DNA of 64,000 nucleotides from contig CM063111.1 in the NCBI GenBank assembly GCA_031841125.1, forward strand, positions 37,646,955-37,710,954. Reading direction: 5' to 3'. The position numbers were made by a program, and so were the translations under genes. The first letter of the stretch is position 1, and the number at the start of each line of letters is the position of its first letter. Under the pieces are notes generated by a model that saw only the letters and a program-made list of their open reading frames with translations, was not told where the DNA came from and did not search any database. Positions 41,406 through 55,298 of the stretch are shown piece by piece. This stretch comes from Acanthococcus lagerstroemiae. Its lineage: Eukaryota; Arthropoda; Insecta; Hemiptera; Eriococcidae.

Positions 41406-43193
41406 GGTACCAGATTCAGATCAAAAATAGATGATACCTGCTGGTTATTATAGTAAACGCGCCTGAGTTACTGGTTGGATACTATTATGCATGATAGCAG
41501 TTGGGTTGCAGTATGCAGATTGTAGAATTGCGATTGATAGCTGATCAGGAATGGAGGAATGTGATTTTGATGATGATAATAAGGAACAGATAACTTTTTG
41601 TGAAGAACTATTTCTGTTTGTACTTCGGTTAATGTACATTTTAAAGAAACGAGAATGTGAAAGGAACGGCAAGCATGGATATCTTCAGTTAGTTTCAAAT
41701 ATTAATTTTTTGAATAATTTCCGATGTATATAATATCACTTATTCACTTCACGATTTACTGCAAGTAAGTTACCATTAGCAAATTGTCATTATGCATCTC
41801 TGAAGTAAGAATACAGGGAAGGCACACAGATATTATGTAGTATTTTAAATATCAACTAGTTTTTCATTTTTCAGTTACGTTGACAGTTTCTACCATCTCG
41901 ACCGCACTTTCCTGTTCAGTTTGAATGTAATGTAGCAGATTCAGAACCTCAACCTCAACCTGGATTATTTATATATTAGCAAGCTAACCGGAATTGTGAG
42001 TTGAATACTGTGCAAGATAGCAGTTAGATAACAGAATTTCAGTAAATCCACCTGGTGTACTACCCAAGTGACTCATAAGAAAACGATCTGATTTATCGGT
42101 TTCACAAGAAAACTACAGAATACCAAGGAACAGTACTTTCAGTGTGGAGTGATGACCAAATACTTCTGAATGATTGGAAATCATCGCAAAATAATTGTTT
42201 TGATATTTATTACAAGGTTTCCATATTGGCCAGTGATTTGTTTTGTTTCGATGTTTCGTTCCACTGGGTATTTTGTTTCATTTCTCCAGAGTATTTTATT
42301 GTTATTGTTATAATAATTTCATTTATTTGTGAACTGTAATTACACACTTTCTTTTTGGCATTATCAATGTTATCAATTCTGTAAAATCCATTTACATTGT
42401 GTTCCAAATTTGATAACATTTTCACGTTATTTGAATTTTTCAATATATATATTTTTCACCAGTTAGAATTGAATAATGTATTTTTAGAAGTCTGTTGAAA
42501 GTTGTTGTGAAGCAGTGGCATATCGCGTATGAGCCCTCTTATGTTTAAATTCTGTAACGCTGAAGGTTTTGATGAGAGGTACATTCATAAATAGACAGTG
42601 TTTTACACGTTTTACATTATATTTTATACAAATGTTCAAATGTTGACGTCCCCATACTACATTATTGATATTAGTTTCAGCGCATAATGAATCATCAATG
42701 CTATAAAATTCTTTCAGGTGTGGTTTTTTTTTTTTTAAATGCTGGGTACAATATTTTAGCAGTTCAAAGTAAATGCAGGCGGTTGTCAGTAGTAGGTAAT
42801 GGAAGTTTACTCACATTATTTTGCAAATTTTGTAGCTTAGAAAAATTCAACAAGATTATTTGGGAATTTGCTGATTTCTCATTTCATTATACTTTTTATG
42901 CTTTTGGTCAAAATACTAAGCTCCATGGGATGGCAATGGAGCCATACTTGAAATCGCAAAAACCTTTTGGGTAGCAATGATCAACCTACATGAGTAAAAT
43001 TTTCCTCACATGGTCCAGGAATTTTTGAAGAGAATTTTATCAATTTCTCAGTCAGTTTTTTACATTTGAGCCTTTTGAGACTTACTCCCATGAGGTACTG
43101 TTGTAAAAGTTTGGCTAACCATTCACTGTTTAACGGTACTGAATACGATCCATTTAACCCCCTCCCTGCCCTGGTTCTTTAAGACCGCTGTGA
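41406..43193. other. Intergenic, nothing recognised
   Basis: AT-rich spacer with frames under 100 codons and no motifs. The frames near 42142-42443 and 42687-42974 look incidental. Confidence 0.4.
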
Positions 43194-43195
43194 TA

Positions 43196-43557
43196 GACCA
43201 GTTTTGTGTGATGTCACACCAGTGAGTTACTGTTAGCAAAAGTACCCGTATTTTTTCGTGGGGACGTATTAACTCCCTTAAGAAAAACACACGGAGCAAA
43301 GATTTTTATGTTACTACCTGAGAATAAGAAATTTGTTAAAAAGCAGTGATATATATTTTTAATCCGGAAGGTTCTTAGCTTTTGCTAATAAATTTCTGAT
43401 TTCTAACAAATTTCTTATTCTCAGGTATTAACATGATGATCTTTGCTCCGTGTGTTTTTCTTATGGGAGTCAATATGTTCGCACGAAAAAAGACGGATAC
43501 TTCTTCTATCCGTAACCAGAAGTAGTAACACACTGTGTGACGTCATCACAAAATTGG
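43196..43557. mobile_element. Foldback MITE with TA flanks
   Basis: Long imperfect inverted arms of ~145-160 bp: the left carries GTGTGATGTCACAC, CGTATTTTTTCGTG and AGAAAAACACACGGAGCAAA; the right carries their complements. Termini GACCAGTTTTGTG and CAAAATTGG are flanked by TA, suggesting a Tc1/mariner-mobilised MITE. A short central loop of ~55 bp. Confidence 0.75.
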
Positions 43558-43746
43558 TATATTGCAACAATTGTTAATCATATAGACCCAAAATTTTATA
43601 CACATAGTATCCTGACCTGGGAAATTAATTTCACCAAGTTCAAAGAGAATCGGCTGATTTTTGAACGTTTAATTACTTTTCTATTTTGAACTTTTAATTA
43701 TTTTTCTATTTATATTGTACTTCCTAACCAAAAATTACCAACTTCA

Positions 43747-44016
43747 AGGTCTGTTTCACACGTATCCGACATGCTGGTCCGACGTCGGGCCAACATAAAA
43801 TTGATACACGAAAGGAAATAAGAGCTTTCACACGAAGTCGGACTGTCGGCCCAACGTCGGTTTGATGTCGAGGAATGTCGGCTCTTGCTTCGACACGTAT
43901 CCGACAAAATGACGGCTAGATGGCGTGGACCGACGTGTCGGATAGGTGTGAAAGCGTTGCTGTTTGATGTCGGAACGATGTCGGACCGACGTGTCGGGTA
44001 CGTGTAAAACGGGCCT
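43747..44016. mobile_element. MITE with AGGTCTGTTTCACACGTA ends
   Basis: The left end AGGTCTGTTTCACACGTATC and right end ACGTGTAAAACGGGCCT are inverted over ~25 bp. The inside repeats GTCGGACCGACGTGTCGG-like words. The target duplication is not clear, so the superfamily is undecided. Confidence 0.7.
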
Positions 44017-44019
44017 AAG

Positions 44020-45840
44020 ACCCGGGGGGTGTAGTTTAAAATCTTTTAATCAATCTGAAACTATTTTGTGATTTAAAAAAAATTGGAAGAACTTAAGCGG
44101 AGGGGGGCAAGCAAGATGAAGTTCAGATTTAAATCCTGAAGAAGATGAACATTGTTAACCAAGTTGTATACATAAAAAATAGTAAGATTTTCAACAACAT
44201 TTAGTAGTCATCAGAAAGCCTGGAAGGTGAGCAAATTACTGAGAAGATTTGTTGAGCTTCAGTGGGGCAAGTTAAGCCAAGCATGAGCTAAACCATTTTC
44301 AAAGTCCACAAGTAATTCAGGATAAAAGTAAAACTAAGTTGTTGGAATATACTAAAATTATAATTTTATGCCGAGTTTTCAAAAACCCCGTTGCAGTTTA
44401 TTTATTTATTTCCAAATTAATACTTACTTCCCCCTTCTTTGAGATACACTTTAGACTTCACAGTATCATTGCCCAGGCTCTTCTTGCATAGATAAACAGT
44501 GCCCAACTTATAAGTCAAATTTTGTATACTAACCAAAATATTCTCAATTACGCTACCCATTTACTAATAACAGTTATCACCATAATATTGCAGACACTTG
44601 GTTTGAGGGAAAACATTTGCGAGTGAAGCGAGTGAATGCTCCATCAAAGATGGCGATCCCGACGGCGTGCGCTGTAAGCGCCCCGCGAGAGGCTAGTAAA
44701 ATCTAAGGAGGTACGTCGCGTCAGTCGCGTTATTGACGTATACCTAATCACCACGTAGTGTTGGTTAATTTTTTTACTATTTTATTATTTTGTTTTTCCT
44801 CACAATTAGATTTTTTGTTCGGCCCAGGCCATGTTAAAACACCGAAGGCGTAAGTCCAATAACCAAAAATTAACTCCAGCCGTGATCCTTCCGGGAGGGC
44901 TGGTTTATAGTATTAACTTTATTATAATCAAATTACACGTACCCTAATTTTGAGTTCGACATGATGCGATTAGTCTTGGAACACTTCCTTATTTAATTTC
45001 GCGGCGGTACCACCGTGTTTACTCTCATGGTACCTGGCATCCCTGTTTTTAATAATATCTCGGTATATCCCGGGGTGAGATTCAGCCGAGTTATTTCTGG
45101 TTATAATTTCCCTTGGTCGTGGTGGGATCCCCCCTAACTTTGATCGTGGCATTTGGGGACTGGGGATCTCCATTTCACAGGAATTATGCTACACTTTTAT
45201 AACGGTACATTTTGGATATTTTAGATTTTTGGGTCGAGACTGTCATACCGGAGTCTGGAGGACTATCTGGAGGACTATCTGGATATTATGAGTGGATTGT
45301 TTGTTTTCGTAATTTGTATGTTGATTTACCGAATTCTTTGGCGTACTAGATTTTTCGATCGGTAGGCTTTTCGATGGAATTTAGTTCACAGGTGTCGTTG
45401 TTCGGATGTTCATTTATATGAAAGTACCGTTATTTCTTGGCGGCACGGAGCGCATACTGAATGTCGTGGAAGAAGAATTCTGCCCTACGACAACCTACTT
45501 ACTGATTATTAGACACAGTGAGCCGGCGAGAACGATAGAAGCGAGTTAATTAAAAGCTGTGGCTACAATTGTATATTTACAATCATTCGGTAACTACGCG
45601 CTCAAATACGTCAGAATGAAAGCAGTACACCAGTATAATACATAAATAGTATCCATACGGTCATACACATCCGCGAACTATCTAACTTAGGTATTTATTA
45701 TTCCTTTTGATTTTTTTCTCGTGCCTACCGGTGAGTAGCATTTTATCAATTCGAACTGTAAAATTATTAGTTCGAGGCAGTTCGAATTTTTGAATGCTGA
45801 CGGAACTTGGTATTCGAAGTGACATTTACAATAATCGATC
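44020..45840. other. Region upstream of the sulfotransferase gene
   Basis: It holds no supported coding sequence. Around 44640-45180 it is more GC-rich, with CpGs and short inverted words such as CCAGCCGTGATCCTTCCGGG. The promoter and 5' untranslated part of the sulfotransferase gene must lie near its right end, but no distinct TATA box or start site can be chosen. Confidence 0.35.
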
Positions 45841-46042
45841 ATGTCTGGAAAATTGGAATACACGAGACCAGAAGGAGAGGTAGCTGAACTGTTGAAGAAA
45901 TATTTTGTTACCAGTTTCCGATCTGGATATGTCAGCTGTAAAAATGTGCTATTGCCTGAATACTACCAACTTTTCGGAGACAGAATTCGGGAAATGAATA
46001 TTCGTGATGACGATATTTGGGTGTGTGCATTTCCAAAATCGG
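45841..46042 (+). CDS. Sulfotransferase exon 1
   Basis: Starts at the ATG after CGATC and encodes residues 1-67 plus one base; ends ...AFPKSG at donor GTGAGT. Confidence 0.9.
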
Positions 46043-49000
46043 GTGAGTCCCTAATCCTAAATGCGTGAACTTTTTGAAATACGGCTGCCACTAATTTTAA
46101 TGAAAATCGAAGTTTTTCAACGTGTTGTTTTGAGTGTTGAGGATAAGCTTCATAGAAATCGATGTGGATGCCGGGAGGTGGCTTTCTGAAACTGCCCCCC
46201 TCTTCTCCTCTGAACGTATATGCTTCTGATACTCTACTTCGATACCGACAGAGTTTAATAATATCAAAAAAAAACTAGACTCGTCTTGCTATTCATCAGT
46301 ATCCGCTTAGAATTTTTCAAAGTTCAAAATTTACTAAGGAAATGCAGTATTAGATACCAATTTTTTTTTTCTAATTCCATTTAGAGCACTTGCTTCCTCC
46401 AACCAAAAGATTTTTCATATGTATTTCAAAATAAACTTAGCAAAAAACTTGTTCGCTAGGGGAGGCTCATGTACGTGGAACCACATAAATATTTATTTAT
46501 TTGTTGCCTTCACCCGACAGAAAAGAACGATCATAGTTAAAATACAAAAGAAAATTACCAGAAACGGACGGCCTTGGTGGGGGTCGAAATGGAGGGATGA
46601 AGTAGAATGCGAATAGGGACTGACCTGGGATGTAAATAGTATAAGTCGAACAGACTTTTAAATTTATAATTCTGTTGTAAAAATTAATTTAATTCAACAT
46701 ATTTTATATTAAATTTAAAAAGTTTTAATACAATAAAAAGACGAAAAGACCCTAAAAATTTTATTTAATTTTATTGTAAAAGATTTAATTTAATTTAATT
46801 GGCACTTATCTAATACCCAACGGGATTGCGATAAAAACAGCGCAATTTCAAACATTACACACCAGTATTGGCAATTCTAGGAACCACGTGGACTCAAGAA
46901 ATGGTGTGGTGTATTGCCAATGACGTTGACTTAGAAGCAGCCAAAAAATTACTTCCTCAACGATTCCCATTTTTAGAGTAAGTAATTACTGATTCAGGCT
47001 TCTAACAAAGCAATGAGATTTTCTAAATCGGTTTACACCAATATGATTGGTATTTCGTTTTATGATTTACTGCATTTACATATAACCCGAACTATATGCA
47101 GTAGAGCGCGTGTATGTAACAAGGCACACAACACCAAAGACCCAAGCCGCATAAGCACCAGCTCGTTAGAAACGAGTGTCGTGAGGCGAATTCGTATTCT
47201 CGCTCACGCCATCGAATCTTTGATCGTTCACATCTCGTGGGACAGTTTAGAAGTGTCAGTTCGCACCAGAATCGGTGTGCATCTCGCACCAACCGAAATT
47301 GTCATCGGTACGTGTATGCTCAAATGGCCTTCATGTGGATGTCACCAAGACGTCTACTGGTCGCACGATCGAAATTTAAACGCAATATCGAAAATCGTAC
47401 ACCTTCCTCGAGTTCCGAAAACTCGATCGCTACTCTTCTTTATGGCATTGGCCTCGGCAGTGCAAAAATAACCGCGAACGTCTGCCTGCCGCAGATTCTA
47501 TATTTCGACATCATCCCACACGTGCCATGTGTAAATCCGAGAAGACAAAGAAAGTACAATATATCATTTCTATATAACTATATATCATACCTACATTTCG
47601 AATCGCGAGCATCGCTCCAAATCGCATAGCCTACACGTGCCGGCCTTCGAAGACAGTCAACAACGTCTCTCGTGTCTCCAGCGCTCATCACATGATGACA
47701 TCTCACCATCATCGAACGTATTCGATTATTAGTATATAACTCCTGCACAGAGACTCAGTCGAGGTTTTCCACTTGTTTCGGTCAACGAGAGAAGTACCAT
47801 CATGGTCCTCCAGTCCGAGTGTCGGACTTAAAAATCTAAAAGTTATTCTGTCGTGTCGGGTGTACAAACGCCTAATGGCTGTGTATTGGTATTAATGCGA
47901 CCTCGAACACACCGGATCGGTTCTATCTATCCGATTTGCCGATCCCTTGTTTGATCGATACCACCACCTCACGACAACGATTATTCAGTGTTATTGTTTA
48001 TTGGGAATAGGAGCCAAATATGTTCAATCCACTAATGACAAACATGTTATTTGTTTGCAGACAATCGTCGGTATTCGATAATCGAGAATTAATGACTGAA
48101 AGACTAGAAACGGAATCCACTGATGAGTATGTGTTGGATTCAGTGGGGTACATAAATAAACTCGCGTCTCCCAGATTTATAAAAACTCACGTTCATTTCC
48201 AACTGCTGCCGGAAAAGTTACAGCAAAATACAACGTCGGCGAAGGTAGGTAGTAGGTACTCACTGATCAGTGAAAGTCGAGTAGGTAAATAAAAAAAACA
48301 ACTAAGAAATGTAAGGTACGTTGAATAACATATGTCTTAAGGGGTTAAATTGTGCATTTTAAGTCAACGTGAACTGTGAAGAAGAAAATATTGTTTAAAT
48401 AGACGACAAACTGGATTGTGATCTGATCGACTCCATTTAGCACTTATTGCATGAAGATATCACGCCATCACCTATCTTGCAATTCAAACAACGATGATGG
48501 GATTTTTTTATTAAGATAGGTGAATAGTTGATTAACAGAAGACTGAGAGAAAATTAAAACAAATCCTGAATTCCACAATAATTGCCCATCTGTTTAGTTG
48601 TATGCAAGGTATAGAGTACCTGGGTGATTCTCCGAAAGGCGTCAGTTTTTAAGTAGTGAAACATAATTTTTGGAAAGTTATTTTTTCGTGTTTTATCTTC
48701 TTTTTTTGGTGGGGGGGGGGGGATCTATTGCTGAGGTGTCCCAGAGGCCAAAAATGCGGTTCAGCCCAATTCTTACTCCAAGGGGAGGGAGGCATCACGT
48801 TCTGAATTTTCAATGACGTACTTGAAAACTCAGCCAGATTGATGGAATTCTTTGGGTCTGGTACCTGAAAAGTTAGTCATAATCGTACAATTCCATTGAC
48901 CTCGCCCAATCAAACCTAGAGATAAGCACATGAATAATTACATTGGGGAAGTAATATCTAGCACGGTGTAAAAATAGAGATGCCCGACAAATATGTAACG

Positions 49001-52000
49001 ACGAAACAATTATGAAGAACGGCAAGTTTGCTCAAAGTGAACGACAATAATTGTCAAACATAGGCGAGAACGAACGGTAACAATAAGGAACATGCTCATC
49101 AACTTGTACCTGCCCATATTACATGAAACACCTCCTCTGCAAGCATTCCCTAGGCGTCCTCATTCGTCTTAAACTTGCCGAAGCTCCGCCAGCTGCTCGA
49201 AGCGTACCGTTTGGTCAGACACGGAAAAGAGGTCGCCCCGAAACAGAGTTGGGCAGAATAATATTCGAATAATGAATAATGCAACCGTTATTCGTTATTC
49301 ATAAGCGCATGGTTAGTCGTAAGTATGAATAACGAGTAATCATTCATTATTCAGTAATCATTATTCAATAACATCAATCACGGGAATAATGAAATCAGAT
49401 CCGTAGCCAAAGTGGGGCCAGAAGGGGCGTTGCCCCCTCTAGCGTAGTCATGTGCCTCCCCTCAAGAAAATCAGAAAAACTTTATTTACTTTCTAATTAC
49501 CCAAGTAAGATTAGGGAGAAAATATTCCACCCCACCAAAAAATATTTTTACCGCCCCCCAAAAAAATCAAAAAAAAAATTTTCACACCCTCCCCCTCCCA
49601 ATAAAAATATATTTACACCCCCAAAAAAACTCAAAAAATATTTTTACACCCTCCCCCATTCCAACAAAAAAATTTTACCCCCGCCCAAGAAAATTCTCCC
49701 AAAATACCGCCCCAAAAAATTGTTTTACCCCAAATTCTCCCAAAAAATACCCCCCTCCCCCCAAAAAAAAATAACCCTCTAATATTGGCGATTAAAAAAA
49801 AACTTTTTCGACTGTTTCTCCCTTGAAAATCTTATTTTGCCCTCCGGCCTTCTTTGGAAAAATCCTGGCTACGCCACTGATCGTCGTTAAATTTTTGGTT
49901 TTGTTACTGCGTCCAGAATGAATGACGAATAACGATGATTGACGAATATTATTCACATCTTCATTTTACTGAATAATGATTGATGAATAAACGAATAATG
50001 AATAACGAATAATGATTAATCTGTTATTCATGATTATTATTCGAATAACGCCCAACTCTGCCCCGAAAAGGCCAAGCAGGCGCTAATTACACAATAAGTT
50101 TAATGCTGGATTTCAGTGTGGGGCAAAATGTAGCTTCAACTACAGCTACTGTGGTTGGGATGTAAGTAGTTGCAACTACAGCTACATTAAGTAGCTTGAA
50201 GTTGTTCGCCGCAGCTACTTCTGTGGAAGCTACAGTAGCTGTAGTTGGAAATAACAGCCACACATACATAGAGAGTCTAACAAAATCGAAATCTAAAAAT
50301 AAATGACCTTCACTCCCCCCCCCCATTTGCTATTAATGCGTTAAAATAATAAACTAAAGCTAAATATACATATGTACTTCTTCGTCTATAATACTGCATT
50401 CTCAGGGGGAAAAAACCTAATTTTATTGCATAAAAGGTAGATGAGCCCGATAAAGCCCGGATCCACAGTATAAGGCCCAATGTACCGATCTTGTCTGTCA
50501 TGCTTTAGACTGCATTAAGACATAGAGCGTCACCCGCGTCAGCGTAAACTTTCAAGTTGCAACTTGCAACTAGCTGCAGTAGATGAAGTAATGAAGGCAC
50601 ACGACAACACGTGTCCGTTCGTGTGCGATAAGAAACCAAAGATCAAACAAATGATAATGGTGAGAATTACTCGTTTGACTTCTACGAACTCGAGAACTAT
50701 CTTATCTACCGCCTGGTGGGGTGATATCGCCCACTCATGACTTGTTTACTGATAACAATACTAGCATTCCTACAACAAGATATAAGTAGCCAATATGGGT
50801 GGAAAAGGAAATGGGTTTATGAAGAAAAATCACGTTTTGCTGCATTCAAGGTGAAATAACTTTTCATGCACATCAAAAAACGGAAAATTTTCCAATCGGC
50901 TTCGAGTCAAAACTTTCGGACAAAAAGGGAAGGGGGAACAGCCAAGGATCTGGCTGAGTGGTATCTTTTATACGTGATTCACTTCGAAGCAATAATAGAC
51001 ATTGTAGATATTAGGCACAATCATTTCGATGAATTTTTTAAATTTCGTCACAAAAATGTTTTCAGATTTTATTTACAAGTTTTCAATTTTGTTACAAATT
51101 TGGAGCAATCTTTTGTAATTCTTATTGATTGAAGAAACTTTTTTGGAAAAGCTTTTAACATCCGATACCCACTTAAGATGTCCTCACAATATGAAGATGG
51201 TCTGACATACGTACCTCCGAGTAGTATAGTTTGGTTTGGATATATGGTTGTAATCGACGCGCAGAGCGATTTCAACACTACCTCTCACGCTACATTATAC
51301 ATTAATATTAATATGATGGTGAAATAGATATCATGGATGGTTTTATACAGGGTGGTGCATGAGAGCTCGCACCAATGTAATTTGCACTATGGTGCGTGTT
51401 CAGGATGCACCAGCGCATACTACGTGTTATATTATACAGGTGGACCATGAAAAAACGCACCAAATGTGAAAAACGATAAAACATTCTTCGGGAAAAATCT
51501 CAGACGATTTTTGAAGAATTTCATTGAAAATCTTTGGGGAAAATCTCCGATGATTTCCAATGAATTTTATCAAAAATCTTTGAGAACAATGTTCCGGAAA
51601 AATCTCCGATGATTTCCAAGGAATTTTATCAGAAATGTTCGAGAACAATTTTCAGAAAACCAGAAAGAAGTTTCGATGATTTCCAGAAATTACCATCGGA
51701 AATTTTTGGAATAAAGTACCGATGATTTCCAAAGAATTTCATCAGAAATGTTCTGGGAAAATCTCCGATGATTTCCAAGGAATTTTATCAGAAATCTTTG
51801 AGAATAATCTCGATAATTTCCGCAGAATTTCATCGCTCTGATGATTTCCGGAGAATTTCATCGGAAATATTCAGGAAAAATGTTCGATGTGCTCCAAAGA
51901 ATTTCTTCAAAAATCTTCGGAAAAATTTTCCGATAATTTTTGATGAATTTCATCGGAAATATTCGGAGAAAAACTCCGCTGGTTTTTGAAGAATTTTCAT

Positions 52001-55000
52001 CAAAAATATTCAGGAAAAATGTTCGATGATCTCCGAAGAATTTCATCAGAAATATTCGATGATTCTTAAACAATTTCATCGGAAACTTTTGAGAAAAAAT
52101 TCCGGTAATTTCCGAAGAATTGAGACTATTTTTCACTCATATGATGGGATCGGAGATTTTTCCCGAAGACTTTTGATGAAATTCTTCGGAAATTAGCAAA
52201 GATTATTTTCAAAGAAATAATCGAAGATTTCCAGTGAAATTTTACACGAGATTTTTCTCAAGTATTTCCGATAAAATTCTGAAATCATAGGAAATTTTAG
52301 AGAAAATTTTCCGCTGATTTCCGAAGAATTTCATCAAAAATCTTCGGAAAAAATTTCTGATCCGATTGCATGAGTGGAATATATTAGTCTCAATTCTTCG
52401 GAAATTACGATGAAATTCCTTAAAAATCATCGGAGATCTTCTTGAAGATTTTCGATGAAATCCTTCAGGGATCATCGAACGTATCCCCTGCAGATTTTTG
52501 ATAAAATTCTTGAGAAATCATCAGAGTTACCCCCTGCCCCTCCCGAATATAACCGATGAAATTCATCAAAAATTATCGAAAATTTTCTCTAAGAACTTTC
52601 ATACAATTTTTTGGGAAACATTGGCAGTTTTTTCTGAAGATTTTCGATGAGATTCTTCGGAAATTATCGGATTTTTCCCCCCAAAAAATTTCTGATGAAA
52701 TTCCTTGAAAATCATCAGAGATTCTTCTCGAAGATTTCTTCTTTGGAAATCATCAGAGATTCTTTCTGAAGATCTTCGATAAAATTCTTCAAAAACCATC
52801 GAAGTTTTTTCCAAATATTCCGATGAAATTCTCTAAAAATTATCGTAAAATTTTCCTGAAAGTTGCTCCCGAAGATTTCTGATAAAATTCCTTGGAAGTT
52901 ATCGGAGATTTTTCCCGAAGATTGTTCTCAAAGATTTCTAATAAAATTCCTTGAAAATTATCGGAGCTTTTCCCCGAAGATTTTCGATAAAATTCTTCGA
53001 AAATCATCTGAGATTATTCTCAAAGAATATTGTTCTCAAAGATTTCTGATAAAATTCCTTGGAAATCATCGGACATTTTCCTCGAAGAATATTTCATCGT
53101 TTTGCACATTTGGTGCATTTTCTCATGGTCCACCTGTATAATATAACACAAATTTTTGAAAGTTCAAAATTATATTTTCAAACGTCGCAGAACACTTGAA
53201 ACTAAGTAATTCACAAACCATAACTAATTCGATAACTCTCTCAACAGAACTATATTATATAGTATATAGTTTGTTTTTTTATACACATGGTTTCCTCAGT
53301 TTTCAGTGATTCGTGTAAATCATGAGTAGGTGTAGCTGATCGCTGCAACTACATTTTCACAACTACTAGCTGTAGCTGTTATTTCAAACTACAGCTACTT
53401 GTAGCTTCCATTAAAGTAGCTGCAACGAGCAGCTACAGCTAGTAGTTGTAGTTGTTGTTTGTTGTTTGCAACTATTCGAGATGTAGTTTGCAGTCGCCAA
53501 TCAATTTTTCGACCTAACTACTACAAGCAGTGAGGTTGAAAGTTGCAGCTAAGTTACTTTTAAGAGAGAAGCTGTCATTGTAGTTAGCTAATCATGTAGT
53601 TATTAGCTACTGCCCAACACTGCTGACGACACGCAACACTCATCCTTGTATCAGCCTAAGAGCACTATATGTTCCTTGTATTTTTTTGTGTGTGGTGGGA
53701 CGTATGGCGATGCACGCATGCCCAAGTGGCCCCTATGACACCGCACCCCCGGCCACAGGAACTACCCTTTCGAGCATCGCGTCAGTGACCGGAGGGATAT
53801 ATGTTCCTTGTATTAGCCTTCGAGTACTACGCTCCGCTACTGCATCAGTTTGCCGACGCGTCTGCAGGATGATGTACTGACTGACTGACTGACTGGACTA
53901 ACTGGACTGATTCATTTGGAGATGACCGTGTCTTCACATTCTAATTTTTGAACTCATATTTAATATTTAATTAATTTACTTGTAATGTGCACTTATACGC
54001 AGACCTGTTATTTCGGGTCTGAGGAAGTTCTAACATATTATTGCCATTATTTGTAGATTATATATGTGACCAGAAATTCCAGAGATACCTGCGTTTCCTA
54101 CTACCACCATTGTAAATTACTGGAAGGATTTAAAGGCGATTTCGACATGTTTTGTAACTTGTTTCTGAATGGAGCAGGTGACGTACTTAATAGTATAATG
54201 TGTAATAATTATTCTGTAGAAACTTAACATATTGAGGCCGTTTCGCTTTTCGAATGTGGTAGATACTAGAAAAAGAAACAGATCTCGTTTTGAAATAAAA
54301 TACCACCGACGTAAATAAGTGCTCCTAATTATTACTGCAAACTTCTAAATTATCGTAAAAATCTCCTATTTGTTATTCTCTTCCACGATTGGAAAATGTA
54401 ATTCAAGAAGTATAAATTAACAAAGACATGTTGTTATGTACAATATTATTTCACGGTAGATTTATGAAACCAAACCAGCATGCTTCGTTTACTAGATAAA
54501 TGACTAAATGAAATTTATCGAGAAATTTACATCTTACATTATTTCCATTCATGTAGATAGTGTTCCTTCAAGCAAACTGTGCAGTAGATTTGAATATTCT
54601 TAAAATAAACACTATTTCCTAAAATAATGAGACGAGTTATCTGCTATACTAACACACTCATGGGTCCAATAGCGTAGCAACAGGTTTTACAAAGGGGAGG
54701 GGGGGGGCACAATAAGGTTTTCAAGGGAGAAAAAGTCGAAAATTGAGGTATTTTTTTAAAATCGCCGATATTAGAGGACTATGTAAAAATATTGCATGTG
54801 CCCCCCCCCCCGACGCTACAACACTGTATGGGTCTGAATTTTAAATTCTTTTGATACGATATCATTAGTAGGTACCTAATACTGCCTACCAACTAAGTAA
54901 TTAAGTTTTTCAAAATGGGAATGATTCTTATATTTAATTTTTAATGTTGCAGTATGTTTTGGCCCGTTTTGGGATCATGTATTGGGATACTGGGCACAAA

Positions 55001-55259
55001 AAGACAACCCAAATGTGCTTCTACTGACTTACGAAGAAATGAAAAAGGTAAAATTGCATCATTGTTTAATTTACTTTTTCAATATTAAATATTGGTAACG
55101 CTGACCATTACATCCATTGACACGATTTAGTAGACTGCACCCTCTGGTGGCAATCAATACTTTTCCCCTGGGGTGAGGGTAAGAAAACACATTTTTGATA
55201 TTATCACCAAGTAACCAACATTTTTCGTCCAGAAAAAAATTATTATTATAATAATACTC

Positions 55260-55298
<39 letters not shown>

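Noticed and set aside
42142..42974. Small proteins right of the Polinton
   Set aside because: Short, AT-driven frames with no motif or context.
47720..48000. Solo LTR in sulfotransferase intron 2
   Set aside because: TATATAA and CpG texture suggest it, but TG...CA ends and a target duplication could not be found.
51427..53141. Phe/Ile/Ser-rich frames of 70-92 codons
   Set aside because: They are products of the ~45-50-bp repeats of the foldback element.
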